Shown piece after piece: positions 21,172 through 32,495 of a stretch of DNA of 64,000 nt. The notes under the pieces are model-generated. The model had not been told where the DNA came from. It saw only the letters and a program-made list of their open reading frames with translations, and searched no databases. The position numbers were made by a program, and so were the translations under genes. The first letter of the stretch is position 1, and the number at the start of each line of letters is the position of its first letter. Origin of the DNA: Anniella stebbinsi (Eukaryota > Chordata > Lepidosauria > Squamata > Anniellidae); NCBI GenBank assembly GCA_029215795.1, contig JARDYH010000007.1, positions 79,743,763-79,807,762 on the forward strand. Reading direction: 5' to 3'.

Positions 21172-21646
21172 GCACCTCCACTAAATGGGTCCAGAAGACG
21201 AACAAACAAAGGAGGATGGAAAGGTTAAGGATGTTGCCGTTGCTCCTCCCGCTCTGTCGGCAGCAGACTGGCAGGGCATAGGATACTCAGAAGACTCCAA
21301 GATCATAGGCTCCCATGTAACGAGAGTGTAACACATATGATCATGCCTTGATTTGCTAAAGAAGTCCAGAGGGGTCCGTACTTCTGGCATTTTCGCTCTT
21401 CTGCGCTCAACCAGGCAAAGTTGGTAGATAGATCTTTCAAAAGCCCAGGATTGTAACCATTAACTTTTTAAAGCTGAACTGCTATCTGGACTGTTGATTT
21501 ATTTATATTGAGAGGTGCACTGATGTAGGAGGGGATGGGGAGGGAGAGGCCAAAGGATTCTTTGTGATCTAGCCTCTCCTCTCTCCTTCCATCCCTGCCC
21601 ACTCCAATACCCCCTTCCAGGCCTCTCCAAAGTCCCCATAGCTGTG
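21172..21646. repeat. Duplicated segment, copy 1 (modules B then inverted A)
   Basis: 21,172-21,488 (GTGCACCTCCACTAAATGGG to GAACTGCTATCTGGACTG) matches 24,772-25,138 in direct orientation. 21,515-21,640 (GTGCACTGATGTAGGAGGGG to TCCAAAGTCCCC) matches 24,653-24,772 inverted. Relative to copy 2, this copy lacks about 48 bp between CCAGGATTG and TAACCATT. Reverse-strand frames through module B are open (MPEVRTPLDFFSKS...) but match nothing I know. Confidence 0.85.
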
Positions 21647-21654
21647 ATCTAAAG

Positions 21655-21974
21655 TAGGCTGACCAGATAAAATCCAGGTCAGGGCTCATGTAACTTTAAC
21701 AGTTGTAGAAAAAAGGGAATTTCAGCCAGTGTCATTTGTATGCAATTAGTTCCTGGTGATATTCCCTCTTCATCACAACAGTTAAAGTTGCAGGGGCCCT
21801 GCCTTCTTTTGTATCTGGTCACTCTAGTATAGTGCATGCAACTTTAACAGTTGTGATGAAGAGGGAATATCACCAGGAACTAATTGCACACAAATGACAC
21901 TGGCTGAAATTCCCTTTTCTCTACAACTGTTAAAGTTACATGAGCCCTGACCTGGATTTTATCTGGTCAGCCTA
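21655..21974 (-). mobile_element. Family A MITE, copy 4, perfect 8-bp TSD, AAATCCAGG-end subtype
   Basis: Ends TAGGCTGACCAGATAAAATC and GATTTTATCTGGTCAGCCTA. Duplication ATCTAAAG at 21,647-21,654 and 21,975-21,982. Both arms carry the same private change, GTGATATTCC on the left and GGAATATCAC on the right. Loop is in reverse orientation (GTCACTCTAGTATAG). Confidence 0.93.
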
Positions 21975-22256
21975 ATCTAAAGTGCAAAAAACCAAACATA
22001 AGCTCACTGCTTCAGTGAAATTTAGGCCTCACTTTTAGCCTTGAAAAGCCAGGGTCAGGTTTAGCTCATTTCCTTAGAACCAGCGCTGTTTAGAAGGAAC
22101 AGATGTAGAGGGAACTACTAGACGATCTTTGTGTGGTGAGAAGGTATGATTTGATGCATACAATAAGTCTTATTTATGCCTAAGTCTTTGAAGTAACAAG
22201 GGCCAGGCGTTACAGGCTAGAAACAATGAGCTACTCAGTGTTAGGTGTGTGTTACC

Positions 22257-22814
22257 TAGGGTGACCATATTTGGGAGACCAAAAAAGAGGACAACCTGGG
22301 GGGTGGGCAGGAAAGCAGCTTTCTTGGGCCTCTGGAAAGTGCGTCATTCCCCCTGCCTCCTATAATAATAATAATAATAATAATTATAATAATAACAATT
22401 TATTTCTTACCCGCCTCTCCGTCTGGATCGAGGCGGGGAACAACATGATAAAATACATAAAACTGATTAAAACATAACACATATTATTAAAACTGCATAA
22501 AAAATCCAATCCCCAATTGGAGCAGAGGATGGGAAAGTGTAGCAATCCTGCCCCCACTGCTCCAATCGGGGCCTTTTCTATAATGTCTGGGAATGATACA
22601 CTTTCCCCTTTAAGGCTGTGATTGGAGCAATGGGAGGGAAATGACCTGCCTCCAGAAAGCACATCATTCCCTCCCACCATGCTAATGGCAGCCTTAAAGG
22701 GGAAAGCATGTCTTTCCAGGACATTGTAGAAAATTACAGAAAATCCCCCCTGACACCCAGGATAGAACAAAAACCAGGACAAATCCGGGGAAATCCTGAC
22801 AGTTGGTCACCCTA
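22257..22814 (+). mobile_element. Family B hAT-like MITE, copy 2, interrupted by an L2 tail, perfect 8-bp TSD
   Basis: Ends TAGGGTGACCATATTTGGG and GACAGTTGGTCACCCTA, flanked by GTGTTACC (22,249-22,256; 22,815-22,822). Homologous to 16,409-16,830 except for an inserted L2-like tail at about 22,362-22,512. Confidence 0.92.
22362..22512 (-). mobile_element. L2-like LINE tail inserted in a MITE (reverse)
   Basis: (ATA)n tail, then TTTCTTACCCGCCTCTCCGT and CTGGATCGAGGCGGGG, the complement of the L2-like 3' stem, then ACAACATGATAAAATACATAAAAC. It is only about 150 bp, severely 5' truncated, and absent from the matching place in the family B copy at 16.4 kb. Confidence 0.85.
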
Positions 22815-22822
22815 GTGTTACC

Positions 22823-23183
22823 TGACACTGAGGCCAAAACACATGTATGATGAAGAGGCAAGTTACATGGCAGTAACCGGTGGAAGGAATATAAAACCAA
22901 AGGACTCCCTCCAATGTAAATCTCACCATGGGATCAGATTGTAAAGTGTATTAGTGCATGCTGGTGTAGGGGTTACGTCTGTGCTGATTCAGGGCTTCTC
23001 AGCAACAGAAGGGACATGAGTTTGAGTATCCTTTCCTTTTATGTTATGAGTGGTTTATTCTCTTGCTTTGACTAAACCAACTTTAAAGATGAACTTTCCA
23101 GTGTGTTCATTGCCTAATCTGAATCCTTATGAACGTCTGCCTCCCTGGCACAACAACAGATAGATATGAATGGATAGATATAT
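22823..23183. other. No recognised feature
   Basis: Short gap between two MITEs; nothing identified. Confidence 0.4.
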
Positions 23184-23503
23184 TAGGCTGATCAGATGAA
23201 AAGGAGGACAGGGCTCATGTAACTTTAACAGTTGTAGAGAAAAGGCAATTTCAGCCGGCATCATTTGTATGCAATTCGTACCTGGTGAAATTCCTTCTTT
23301 ATTACAATAGTTAAAGCTGCAAGGGCCCTGCCCTATTTTGTAGTTGATCACTCTAGTATAGTGCCTGCAACTTTAATTGTTGTGATGAAGAGGGGATTTC
23401 ACCAGGTACTAATTGCATACAAATGATTCCTGCTGAAATTCCCTTTTCTCTGCAACTGTTAAAGTTACATGAGCCCTGTCCTCCTTTTCATATGGCCAGC
23501 CTA
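23184..23503 (-). mobile_element. Family A MITE, copy 5
   Basis: TAGGCTGATCAGATGAAAAG at the left, CATATGGCCAGCCTA at the right. The two ends differ from each other (GATCAGATG versus CATATGGCC), unlike most copies. Flanks are AT-rich (AGATATAT / AATATATA), so a duplication cannot be called. Loop is reversed. Confidence 0.9.
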
Positions 23504-23504
23504 A

Positions 23505-23725
23505 ATATATAGAGTTGCTTTGTGTGAGAGAGTTGTTTTGTATGCATAAGACCCCAGCTCCATTCCTGGAGCACCTCTAGTTAATAGGATTAGCTATCAG
23601 GTAATGGGAGGGAAAGACCTCTTTTGGCCTGAGCACTCAGACAGCAGGTGCTGTTTAGTGTAGCTAATACTGGATTAGATGGAGAAATAATCTGAAGTGA
23701 TATAAAGTAGTTTCCTATTATCCAG
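23505..23725 (+). mobile_element. tRNA-derived SINE (forward, degraded)
   Basis: TTGTATGCATAAGACCCCAG, CTCCATTCCTGGAGCACCTCTAG, GGTAATGGGAGGGAAAGACC and AATACTGGATTAGATGGA follow the order of the SINE body seen reversed at 9725-9940. The tRNA-like head is badly eroded. Confidence 0.65.
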
Positions 23726-24652
23726 TTACACCCCCCCCCCCAGTTTATTCCTTCTACCACAAAACTGAGCCTTCTAGAAGTTGTCCTGCTGCCATGTCTG
23801 CCAAAGACCGAGAAGGTATAAGTTATACCGGAGATTACAAGGGAAGGGCAAACAAGTGACTTTTGAGGTCGCCAAAATTCTCTGAATATTGTCTCATCAG
23901 TCACTTCTTGCCCAATTCCCGTTGCCATTTGCGATTGCTGTTTCCTTTGCGTGAATGGCAAAATTGCACGAGTCAAAGAGTAATTGACTGGATGATTTTC
24001 ACAAATTCATTCAAGTTTGCACAACGTTCCTAACTTGAAAAGGCTCTATGGGAGGAATTAATTTATTATGTCTTTCCCAGGGTGGGAAGTGCAGGAAGCC
24101 AAGGAGGCTACAGGTAGTCAGAGAGATGATTGTGCAATGAAAGACAGGATGCTCACACACATTCCTCAACCATCTCATTAGTAAAGCAAGCTGAACAACC
24201 CTGAACCAAACCCATGAGAATTTCTCTGAAATGTCTTCTCGTTTGAGTTTTGTTTTGAAAGCCATTTCTTTTCTATCAAATTGAATGAGAATGGTCAAAA
24301 TTCTCATGGGATAAATTTTCAGCACAGTACTAGTGGATTCCCTCCCCCCCCCCCCCCATCGCTTTGTGTTGTTTGATCCTAAGGCATTGAGCTATCTGGG
24401 TTGCAGTCTTTACCTTCTCTCCATCAGGCCCCTTGAACATAATGAGGGAGGGGGGAGAACTCTTATGGTTGCTGGAGATGGTTCCAAGCACCACAGGATT
24501 CTTCAGAGTCTGCCCTCTGAGGCTGTAGACACTGCTACAACCTCATAAGGCGGACTCTGGAATCTGACTCCTCCCCCAGCTCTGCCTCTGCCCCCTTGCT
24601 GCCGTTGAAAGAACTGCACCAGCTGCATTATGAGGTCACAAAAGTGGCCCCA
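23726..24652. other. Mostly unannotated; poly-C tract
   Basis: A run of C (about 24,344-24,358) and weak matches at 23,905-24,030 to the GCACAACTTT-type dispersed repeat. No gene recognised. Confidence 0.4.
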
Positions 24653-25140
24653 GGGGACTTTGGAGAGGCCTGGAAGGGGGTGTTGGAGTGGGCAGGGATG
24701 GAAGGAGAGAGGAGAGGCTAGATCACAAAGAATCCTATGGCCTCCCCCTCCCCATCCCCTCCTACATCAGTGCACCTCCACTAAATTGGTCCAGAAGACG
24801 AACAAACAAAGGAGGATGGAAAGGTTAAGGATGTCGCCGTTGCTCCTCCCGCTCTGTCGGCAGCAGACTGGCAGGGCATAGGATACTCAGAAGACTGCAA
24901 GATCATAGGCTCCCATGTAACGAGAGTGTAACACATAGGATCATGCCCTGATTTGCTAAAGAAGTCCAGAGGGGTCTGTACATCTGGCATTTTCGCTCTT
25001 CTGCGCTCAACCAGGCAAAGTTGGTAGATAGATCTTTCAAAAGCCCAGGATTGGGCTATAAATAAATCAACAGTCTCTAACTGTGAGTCTATTTCAATTG
25101 TAACCATTAACTTTTTAAAGCTGAACTGCTGTCTGGACTT
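24653..25140. repeat. Duplicated segment, copy 2 (modules A then B)
   Basis: 24,653-24,772 is the inverse of 21,515-21,640, and 24,772-25,138 matches 21,172-21,488 in direct orientation, with an additional 48 bp containing GGGCTATAAATAAATCAACA. The junction is GTGCACCTCC, a string present at both ends of module B in copy 1, so one copy has undergone inversion of module A. Identity looks above 95 percent by eye. Confidence 0.85.
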
Positions 25141-26134
25141 TTCAGACACACCTGCTGTGAAGGTCCCAGCTGATGGCCATGTACTAGAGGCCCTGCAATG
25201 CCAATTTGAATTCTAAATATAATCGGTGTCCACTTTGTGTCACCTGAGGGGCTCTTTTCAGTCCCATTTTACAGGTTCCATGCTGAACAAAATGCCGACA
25301 TTCTAATTTCAAGAAGTAAATGAAGAATGTTTCCAGCTCTCCCCCCCCTGTGCCCCACTTTGAATATTTCTTAAAGATTTGAGTCAATGTCATGAACATT
25401 GGCTTTAGGCTACCACTGGAAAGGGAAATAATGTGGAAAAGATTTTTTTTTAATGAATGGTAGGCATAAAGTTTCAAGACAGGGCACAACCAACCAAAGA
25501 GTCTCTTCACCACATAAGTTACCCAAACCCACCATTTTGAAGATAGTGGCCACAGAGGAATCCTTAGGAACAGAGGAAGTCGCTTTGTAGTTAGACTGTT
25601 GGTCCATCTAGTTTAGCACTGTCCTGAAAATTCCTCTCATAGTTTTTAAAAAAAATCAATTTGATAGAAAAGTAATTGCTTTTGAAAAGAAATTCAACAT
25701 GGTAGAAAATTTAGCGAAATCCCCATGGGTTGAGTTCAGTTTTATTGTATTTACCTTACTTAGGAAGTGACCAAGAAGTGTGAAGGACTCTCCTTTCTTT
25801 TATTGTACAATTATCTCTCCAGAAGACTGTAGCCCTCTCAACTTCCCACACTTCAGTTAAAGCCCAGGGAAAGGCATTATGAGACAATTCCTGCCATAGG
25901 GCTTTTTCAACTCAGGAAGTGCTGACAGACTGGGAGACTGCAGAGCAATGGAGAGATTTGTCACAGAAAGAAAACACATACACACAAGCCCCCCACAGTG
26001 ATTCAGTAAGCTCAAAACCACCACAAATATGAATCATGAAGCCCCTTGGGTATGAGGGAAAGTGATGGAAACCTCTTTCATGAGGGAAGAAGACCCTCAG
26101 GAAACTGGAGGACAGTTGCGAAGCGAGGGATGAG
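25141..26134. other. Unannotated stretch
   Basis: No gene or family identified. TGTTGGTCCATCTAGTTTAG at 25,599 resembles a CR1/SINE tail word but is too short to call. Confidence 0.4.
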
Positions 26135-26144
26135 AAATGAAGAG

Positions 26145-26835
26145 ACAACACAGATTTGGGATTTAAACATGGGCCACTTTATTTATAGATAAGCAGAAAA
26201 AAGGGGGAGGAGAACCTAAGCGGGCATTTGCTATGGCCAACCAGGCCATTATGGGGATCGGGCGAGGCATTCACAGCCCGGGAAGCGGCGCCTGCACTTT
26301 CGCCGCCCCCCGAGCTTCCTCGATATGAGGTGGGAGGTCATCCGGTGTCATCTCCCCTTGTGCCACAGGGCTCCGAGTAGACGAGAAGGGTTGACCTCAG
26401 AGGCAAGCCCTATCCCCCCAACTGATGCCGCAGGGCTCTCAGTGGTTGGCCTCAGGCTTTACCAATCACCCTAACAGTGCCAGTGAATGCTCACCATTAA
26501 CCAAACGTAAAAAATGCCCGCACCTACCGCCGTTAAAGTGACCAATAGCCAAATTAACCTAATTATCACAGGAGGGAGCCACGCAGCAAGCTGTGGAGAT
26601 CTGGAGGGGTCCCCTGGCTTAAATAGCCTGAGACCCCTCCTCTCTCTGGTGGCACCACCGGGAGCCCGCCAATCGCGGGCACCCCACGTCACCTCACCCC
26701 ATCCCCACTCGCAACCCCCCCTCCCTGCCAAGCAAGCAGGCGGGAAAAGGTCCATGTTGACATAGGACTTTTTCCACCTGTTCCCTGGAACTAGACACAA
26801 CCATGCCACCTCACACCTGCATTGTGGCAGGTGCA
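26145..26835 (-). mobile_element. LTR-like element (probable solo LTR), reverse copy
   Basis: Read on the reverse strand: GTTGCGAGTGGGGATGGGG, GGTGGTGCCACCAGAG, a TATA-like GCTATTTAAGCC, GGTGAGCATTCACTGGCAC, GCCTGAGGCCAACCACTGAG, then AATAAAGTGGCCCATGTTT and GTGTTGTCTCTT. The TATA-like box about 500 bp ahead of an AATAAA signal followed by a GT-rich stretch is the layout of an LTR. The same order is found at 62,295-63,040. No internal coding region adjoins either copy, so a solo LTR is favoured; an unusual SINE or single-copy duplication is the alternative. Outer boundaries uncertain. Confidence 0.65.
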
Positions 26836-27210
26836 AAATGGGGCCCAGACTACCACCACAGTTGATGCTGTTGCCACCAGTGAGGTATGAGAATTTTCAT
26901 TTCAGTTTGCTCAAATGCCGCATTCATGACTCCAAATAATAGCAGGAGCACATGTTCTCTGAAAACGTTTGCAAAATTCTTGAACTTGCATTCACGTGCA
27001 CAAAACATGCTCTTGAAAAATGTATTCTCTCTTAAAAAATAAAAAAGGGACATTTTACAAATGGAAAACCATTCAAATAAACTCAACTGGACAACCATTC
27101 AAATCAGCTGGGGGAAAAAAAACAGATGGCAAACAAGAACGGGAGTGAGCCGAACTGAGCTTTGATGTAAAGTTTGGATAATTTATACAAACTTCACCAT
27201 CCCTGGTGTT

Positions 27211-27500
27211 CCTATTATTATTATTATTATTATTATTGTTATTTACATTTATATACCGCCCCGTAGCCGAAGCTCTCTGGGCGGTTTACAAACATTAAAA
27301 GACTGAACGTTAAAAATCAATATACAAAATTTAAAACCATAAAAAAATAAAAAGCTAACTTTTAAAGCAATTTTAAACTCCCAGCCAGGGCAAAAATTAG
27401 TTGCCATTGCAGTGGTAACACACACACACAAAGCTGTGCTACAACCCATATCAATGGTGAGCCCTACCTGTGAGAAACTGTTGAGAATTTCTCTTTGAGA
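27211..27500 (-). mobile_element. L2-like LINE 3' end (reverse)
   Basis: (ATT)n tail at 27,211-27,240, then TTATATACCGCCCCGTAGCC and GAAGCTCTCTGGGCGGTTTA, complement of the L2-like terminal stem, followed by the A-rich 3' UTR (TATACAAAATTTAAAACCAT). Matches the copy starting 56,991. 5' truncated. Confidence 0.85.
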
Positions 27501-29309
27501 AATTTGGTGGCACCTTCCAACCCCATCACCATTTCTCCCTCCAACTCCCATCAGTGCCAGCCAACATGGCTAATGGTCAGGAGATGGGCATTTTAGGTCA
27601 AAATATGTGTAGGGCCATGGATTGGGTGAGGCTGGTGGACACCAACTTTGGACCCCTCCACGTCTTTTGAACTTCAGTTCCCCTCAGCCCCATTCAGCAC
27701 AGCCAATGGTCAAGAATTGTAGTCTGAGGTATCTGGAGGGCATGAAGGTTGGGGAAGGTTGGACTGGAAACTTTCCCAGCCCCACGGAGATGCTACCAGA
27801 GATGCGCGAATCAGCAAAACATGAGTTTACTGACGTTCTCCGAATTCCACCTTGAAGCTCATTCCGATTCGAGTCTATATGCTTTTTCATGCACATTTCT
27901 CAAATATACACATGCCGTTGAACACAGTTTATTTGGGTGTGTGTGTGTCCGAGTTCAGAAACAGGGATGGACAAACTCACTATAATCCGCCTCGCCAAGC
28001 CACCATTTAGCTTAATAAATCAGGGCCAGCTACATTAACGGCTGGACCATCTACACCTGAAACTTGGCATAAATGGCCCCTTTACAGCTGCCATTGGAGC
28101 AAATGAGCATTTACAAAAAGGAAGAGCTGGCATTTTTATGCACAGTGGAGGCTCAGTGGACCAACGGGGACCGCTGTGCTTGCGTGACTATGCAATGTCT
28201 TGCCTTAGTCTATGGGCGAAAGTTGCACAACTTGAAAAATACTGACAGTTTTTGTGCAATTTTCTAATTTGATTGTCTTCAGTTTATGCAATTTTCCCAT
28301 TTACCCAGACTGAACAGTGATCTCGGGTGGTTGCAAAATTGAAGGAGAGATGAGCAATCTGGTTGACTGCAATCATCACTTTGTTTGCCCATCCCTAGAA
28401 AAAAACAGGGTCAATTTTGAATCAAGATGCTTGTGTTCTGTTTTTGTTTTTCAGTGCGCTGCTCCAGTTAGGTGGAAGGCTCCCTGAATAATCTGAATAC
28501 GTTCATTTTCAAGGTCCCATTTGGTTCCTTCAAGTGTGGGTGATCCAAAACCCCCAGGTAGGGGCTGTGCAGAAGGTGAAACCACTAGCCCTGAAAATGT
28601 TTAAAACTCACCACCTGCATTTAACTGCAGAAAGGGGGGGGGAAGCACCGTCTCTAGATAAATACATCGCTAGTATTTGGAAACACGGTCTGTGCACAGC
28701 TTTATATGGCAGTAATATGAAGTGTTTTGTCTTTTACAAAGTCTCAGGAGTAGTCTGCAGTCAAAACCTGGTTGGGCGGAACCAAATCGAACATGAACAA
28801 GATAAAACATACGCTCTGCAGCTGCGGAGGGTAACGCTAAATGATCACACTATTTCAGACCCGCTTCTCTACTTATGAACAAGATGTCACACAGGGCATT
28901 TCTAGGACAGTGCACAAATCACCTCTTGATTTTCCCTCCTGCTCTATCTGTGGACAGACATATTTTGTGTGTGTGTGTGGGGGGGGGGATTTCTCTCCCA
29001 GCCATACAGAAATTCTCCAATATTTTCCTGGGGGTGGAGCTCACCATTTGGTGATTCAAGCATTTTCTTTGTTGTTGTTGTTATTATTTTGGACACATCC
29101 TATTTTGGGGAGAGAAGTTGAGGAAATTTGGAGAAAGCGTCCATCCAGTCTCTTCCATTCACTTCTGCAACATCTTACTTGTTCATTTCTAAGGACTGTC
29201 GACTTCAGGAAGAGGAGCCTGGGTAAAGGCCCCATGACAACTTTTTCACTTGGCTGTTGCCAACATCTTCTCAATGATGGCCTCAGAGCAACATCTCTTC
29301 CCTCTATTT
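27501..29309. other. Mostly unannotated; fragments of dispersed repeats
   Basis: 27,540-27,760 contains CCAACATGGCTAATGGTCAG and GAATTGTAGTCTGAGG, weak relatives of the short palindromic repeat at 19.8 kb. 28,080-28,397 has GTTGCACAACTT, GTGCAATTTTC and ends TTTGCCCATCCCTA, probably one TAGGGATGGG-ended DNA element. No gene. Frames at 28,534-28,878 and 28,841-29,317 have no domains I recognise. Confidence 0.45.
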
Positions 29310-29629
29310 TAGGCTGACCAGATAAAATCCAGGTCAGGGCTCATGTAACTTTAACAGTTATAGAGAAAAGAGAATTTCAGCCAGTGTCATTTGTATGCAA
29401 TTAGTTCCTGGTGAAATCCCCTCTTCATCACAACAGTTAAAGTTGCAGGGGCCCTGCCTTCTTTTGTATATGGTCACTCTAGTATAGTGCCTGCACCTTT
29501 AACTGTTGTGATGAAGAGGGAATTTCACCAGGAACTAATTGCATACAAATGACACTGGCTGAAATTCCCTTTTCTCTACAACTGTTAAAGTTACATGAGC
29601 CCTGACCTGGATTTTATCTGGTCAGCCTA
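29310..29629 (-). mobile_element. Family A MITE, copy 6, perfect 8-bp TSD, AAATCCAGG-end subtype
   Basis: Ends TAGGCTGACCAGATAAAATC and GATTTTATCTGGTCAGCCTA; duplication CTCTATTT at 29,302-29,309 and 29,630-29,637. Loop is reversed. Confidence 0.94.
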
Positions 29630-29668
29630 CTCTATTTCCATGTGGATATGAGCAGCTGATATTCACAG

Positions 29669-30210
29669 TGGCTCAGTTCAGATAACACCTTAGTTAACAT
29701 AGTGTGAAAACTCCACTCAACAGTTGAGGTTTTAGGAGGTACTCCCCACACAACATGTTCTAACTCCACTGTTATGTGACTGTGTGCTGCTGTGGAGTTG
29801 AGTAAAATCCATTGTGATGTTTGGTTGACAGTTCCTCCACCCTCTCTCCTCGCCCGGTCCTCCTGATGGTATCCCATCAGCCATTGCTGCAAAAAACAGC
29901 ACCTGCAGCTCTTCTAGAGCTGCACTCGCTCTTTTCACTGCTCTTGCCAGGGAACTCTGTAACCAGTGGGAAAAGTCAACGCAATGCAACAGAAAACTCC
30001 ACAGAGCCCTCCACACAACACACAATACAATGGTTGTGTAGGAACTCTCCTCCACACAGCATGGATGTTTTGCGTAGAGTGTTTTCCAAAAAAACTCCAC
30101 TGCTGCATTGAGTTGTCCCACCAGACAACACATTTCTCAACGGTAGTGTAAAAATTCCACTGTGGAGTTCTAAAACCACCACTGAGAAATGTGTTGTCTG
30201 AACTGAGCCA
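29669..30210. mobile_element. Foldback MITE with GGCTCAGTTCAGA termini
   Basis: TGGCTCAGTTCAGATAACAC at the left pairs with GTTGTCTGAACTGAGCCA at the right. Inner words CTCCACT/AGTGGAG, TTTTAGGAGG/TTCTAAAACC and ACAACAC/GTGTTGT continue the symmetry. 542 bp with a non-symmetrical centre (CTCTTCTAGAGCTGCACTCG). Superfamily undetermined because no flanking duplication is clear. Frames crossing it are by-products of the repeat. Confidence 0.8.
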
Positions 30211-31059
30211 GTCTATGACTGAGCCATTTCCCCCCACTTCCCTGAATGGATTTTGGCTAAGTGCTGAGGCAAAAACTAAGTTTTTATATTTATTATTTTC
30301 AGCATGCCCCAGGGATGTGTGTTTTCTGGAGACTGTTAGTAAAGGAACAGAGGAGACCTTTCAGGCTTTCCTCTCTCCATACAAGTCCCCAGTAATGATA
30401 CTTTTGACCAGGCCTAATAGGATTCCCACCCTTTCCTCCCTCTCCCTATGACTATGGTGGCTAAACAGGCGGAGCTTCCCCAATCATTTTGTCTCCGTAC
30501 TGGAGATGTTTTGTACTTGTAGAATTTGTGCAGCAGCCGTTAAAAACTCAAGGTGCTTAATCATGAAAGATTGATGGATTAGACCTGTCTACAATACATG
30601 CCTCTTCTAGAAAGTTGGTTCCATTTATTTTAGAAGGGAATTTGGGGGCAGAGGAAAGGAGCATGGTGAGTCTACTTTTGTTATAATGACTTAGGGCTTT
30701 TCTACACCTGCAGGTTTTCTGGGATGGTTGGGGGTTGAACACTTGAGTTTGCTGCTGCTGGGTTCGTCCTTTAAGGGCCGCACCTGAGCCAGTTATCCCA
30801 GGAGGGAAGGAGAGGTGATGCGGGAGAAGGTGTGGCCATTTCACCAGGCTTCCCAAAGATCTCGGTAGTGATCATGAAGTAGAGAAGGGAGAACAAGTGA
30901 TCTTTAAGCTCATTGAAGCTCTTTGCTTTCCATCTCAATGCTCATTTCACCTCGTTCTCACACCTAAATATGAGCTAGGGGGGCATATGAGAACTTTGTT
31001 TTTACTCACAAAACATGTGAGCATGCCACGTTCTAAGCCCCAAACAGAAGTGCAAGATC
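30211..31059. other. Unannotated stretch
   Basis: TTTTCTACACCTGCAGGTTT at 30,695 resembles the start of the CTTTCTACACCTAAGGTG family at 42,177 and 60,303 but is not extended. Otherwise nothing recognised. Confidence 0.4.
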
Positions 31060-31377
31060 AAACACGTGCCCATTGAAAATACTTGCAAAATTGCCGGCCA
31101 TGTGCTCATGTTTGATTGACACAACTTTCCTGGCTTGATCGTTCCTAATGTGTGCCAATTTCCACGTCGACTGAATCAACCCTGCTTTAATCTATGGAGG
31201 AAATTTTCGTGAATTAGGAAACTCGTATGAATCCCAAGCTTGCTTCGCACAACTTTCCCGCTTGCACGGATGAAGAAGTGATCACAAAATGAAATAGGCA
31301 TTGGACACAAGACAAGCAGCGAGAGGATGTTTAGAGAATCCTAGCAATCTCAAACATTGTTCTGTCACCCATCCCTA
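31060..31377. repeat. Unclassified DNA-element-like repeat ending CACCCATCCCTA, copy 1
   Basis: Collinear with 39,555-39,872: CATTGAAAATACTTGCAAAA / CTGAAAATGTTCACAAAT, CAACCCTGCTTTAATCTATG / TAGCCCTGCTTCAGTCTTTG, GGAGGAAATTT in both, AGAGAATCCT in both, then CACCCATCC. The end CATCCCTA is the complement of TAGGGATG, the terminus of several elements here. Confidence 0.65.
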
Positions 31378-32495
31378 ACGTGAACGTCTTCTTTTCCCAA
31401 ACAGAAAAGCTGTATATTTTGAGCATTACAAATTATCCAAGCACACTTCCCAAATACTAACTGCCCCACACAGGCCAAGGCATGAACATGCGGGGAAGGG
31501 GAATGTTGGAGGGGGAAGATGCACATTTTTGAAATGCACACTTTCGAATTTGAATGCAAGCTCAGGAAATTGCAAAAAAAATCCCCAACTATTCTGCTCC
31601 TGGTTTGCATTTGCAATTGTGGTTGTGAAAGGGACATGTTCATACGATTTGCAAACTGGAGCAAGATGCTTGTACACCCATATAATGAAGGTTATAATAG
31701 CTATGGTGGTGGGGGAAAGACTCCTCCTCCTCTTTGACATTACTTCACATTATGTTCCATGGATGGTGCCCTGACGTTATGAGCCACAAAGCTCTGCAGC
31801 AGGCTATGGTGATGAGACAGCCATTGTACACCATGGGGTTTGAGACTGGGGGTAGTTCCTTCTCTCCTTCTTTTTCTGGGGGTTGAGAGAAAGAATCAGA
31901 GTGAGTCACTATGCAGAAGCCACTGGAATGCTACAGGAGAAAATAACGGAGATATTTCAATGCAGGAAACAGTGGAAACAGAGGAACATAAACAGAGCAC
32001 ATTTCCTTTGCAAGCTCATTTGCAACCTTCGTCAGCCCTCAGGCATCTGAGATAAAAGTACAGGACATTAACGTTCCTCCCCTCTGGACCATCTTGAACA
32101 GCATTATTCCATTCGCACATCAATTATAAAAGAGTTTTTTTTAAAAAAAAAGAGGTGGAGGAAAGGAGTGGGGGAAACTTTTTAAATAAAAATAGGGTGG
32201 GAGAGTAGGAAGACAACGGGAAAGCGTCTGGTTGCTACTCTCTGCTCACAATGTAATTCCACTGCCCTGATTAAGCAAATTTCTGCTGAACATCTGAGAA
32301 CGTCAAGACGTCCCCCCCTTACGTGAGCTCTGCCAACCTGATTTCTTCCAGAATCGAAGATTTCCAATTGTTTTAGGTTGCCTCAGATATGCTACATCAC
32401 CGTTCCATGTGAGCCACGGAATTGGTGGGACATATACCAGAGGCGTGACTCGTATAATGCTTACAAATTGTCCTCCAGGTTAAGGCCATTTGGAC
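31378..32495. other. No recognised feature
   Basis: AT-rich and purine-rich patches only. Frames up to 104 codons overlap on both strands without domains. Confidence 0.4.

Noticed and set aside
26471..26836. 121-codon reverse frame with a hydrophobic C-terminus
   Set aside because: It lies entirely in the LTR-like repeat and is not shared as an open frame by the copy at 62.3 kb.
28841..29317. 158-codon forward frame as an exon
   Set aside because: It spans a GT run and a GTT run, no known motif, no conserved splice context; overlapped by an opposite-strand frame.
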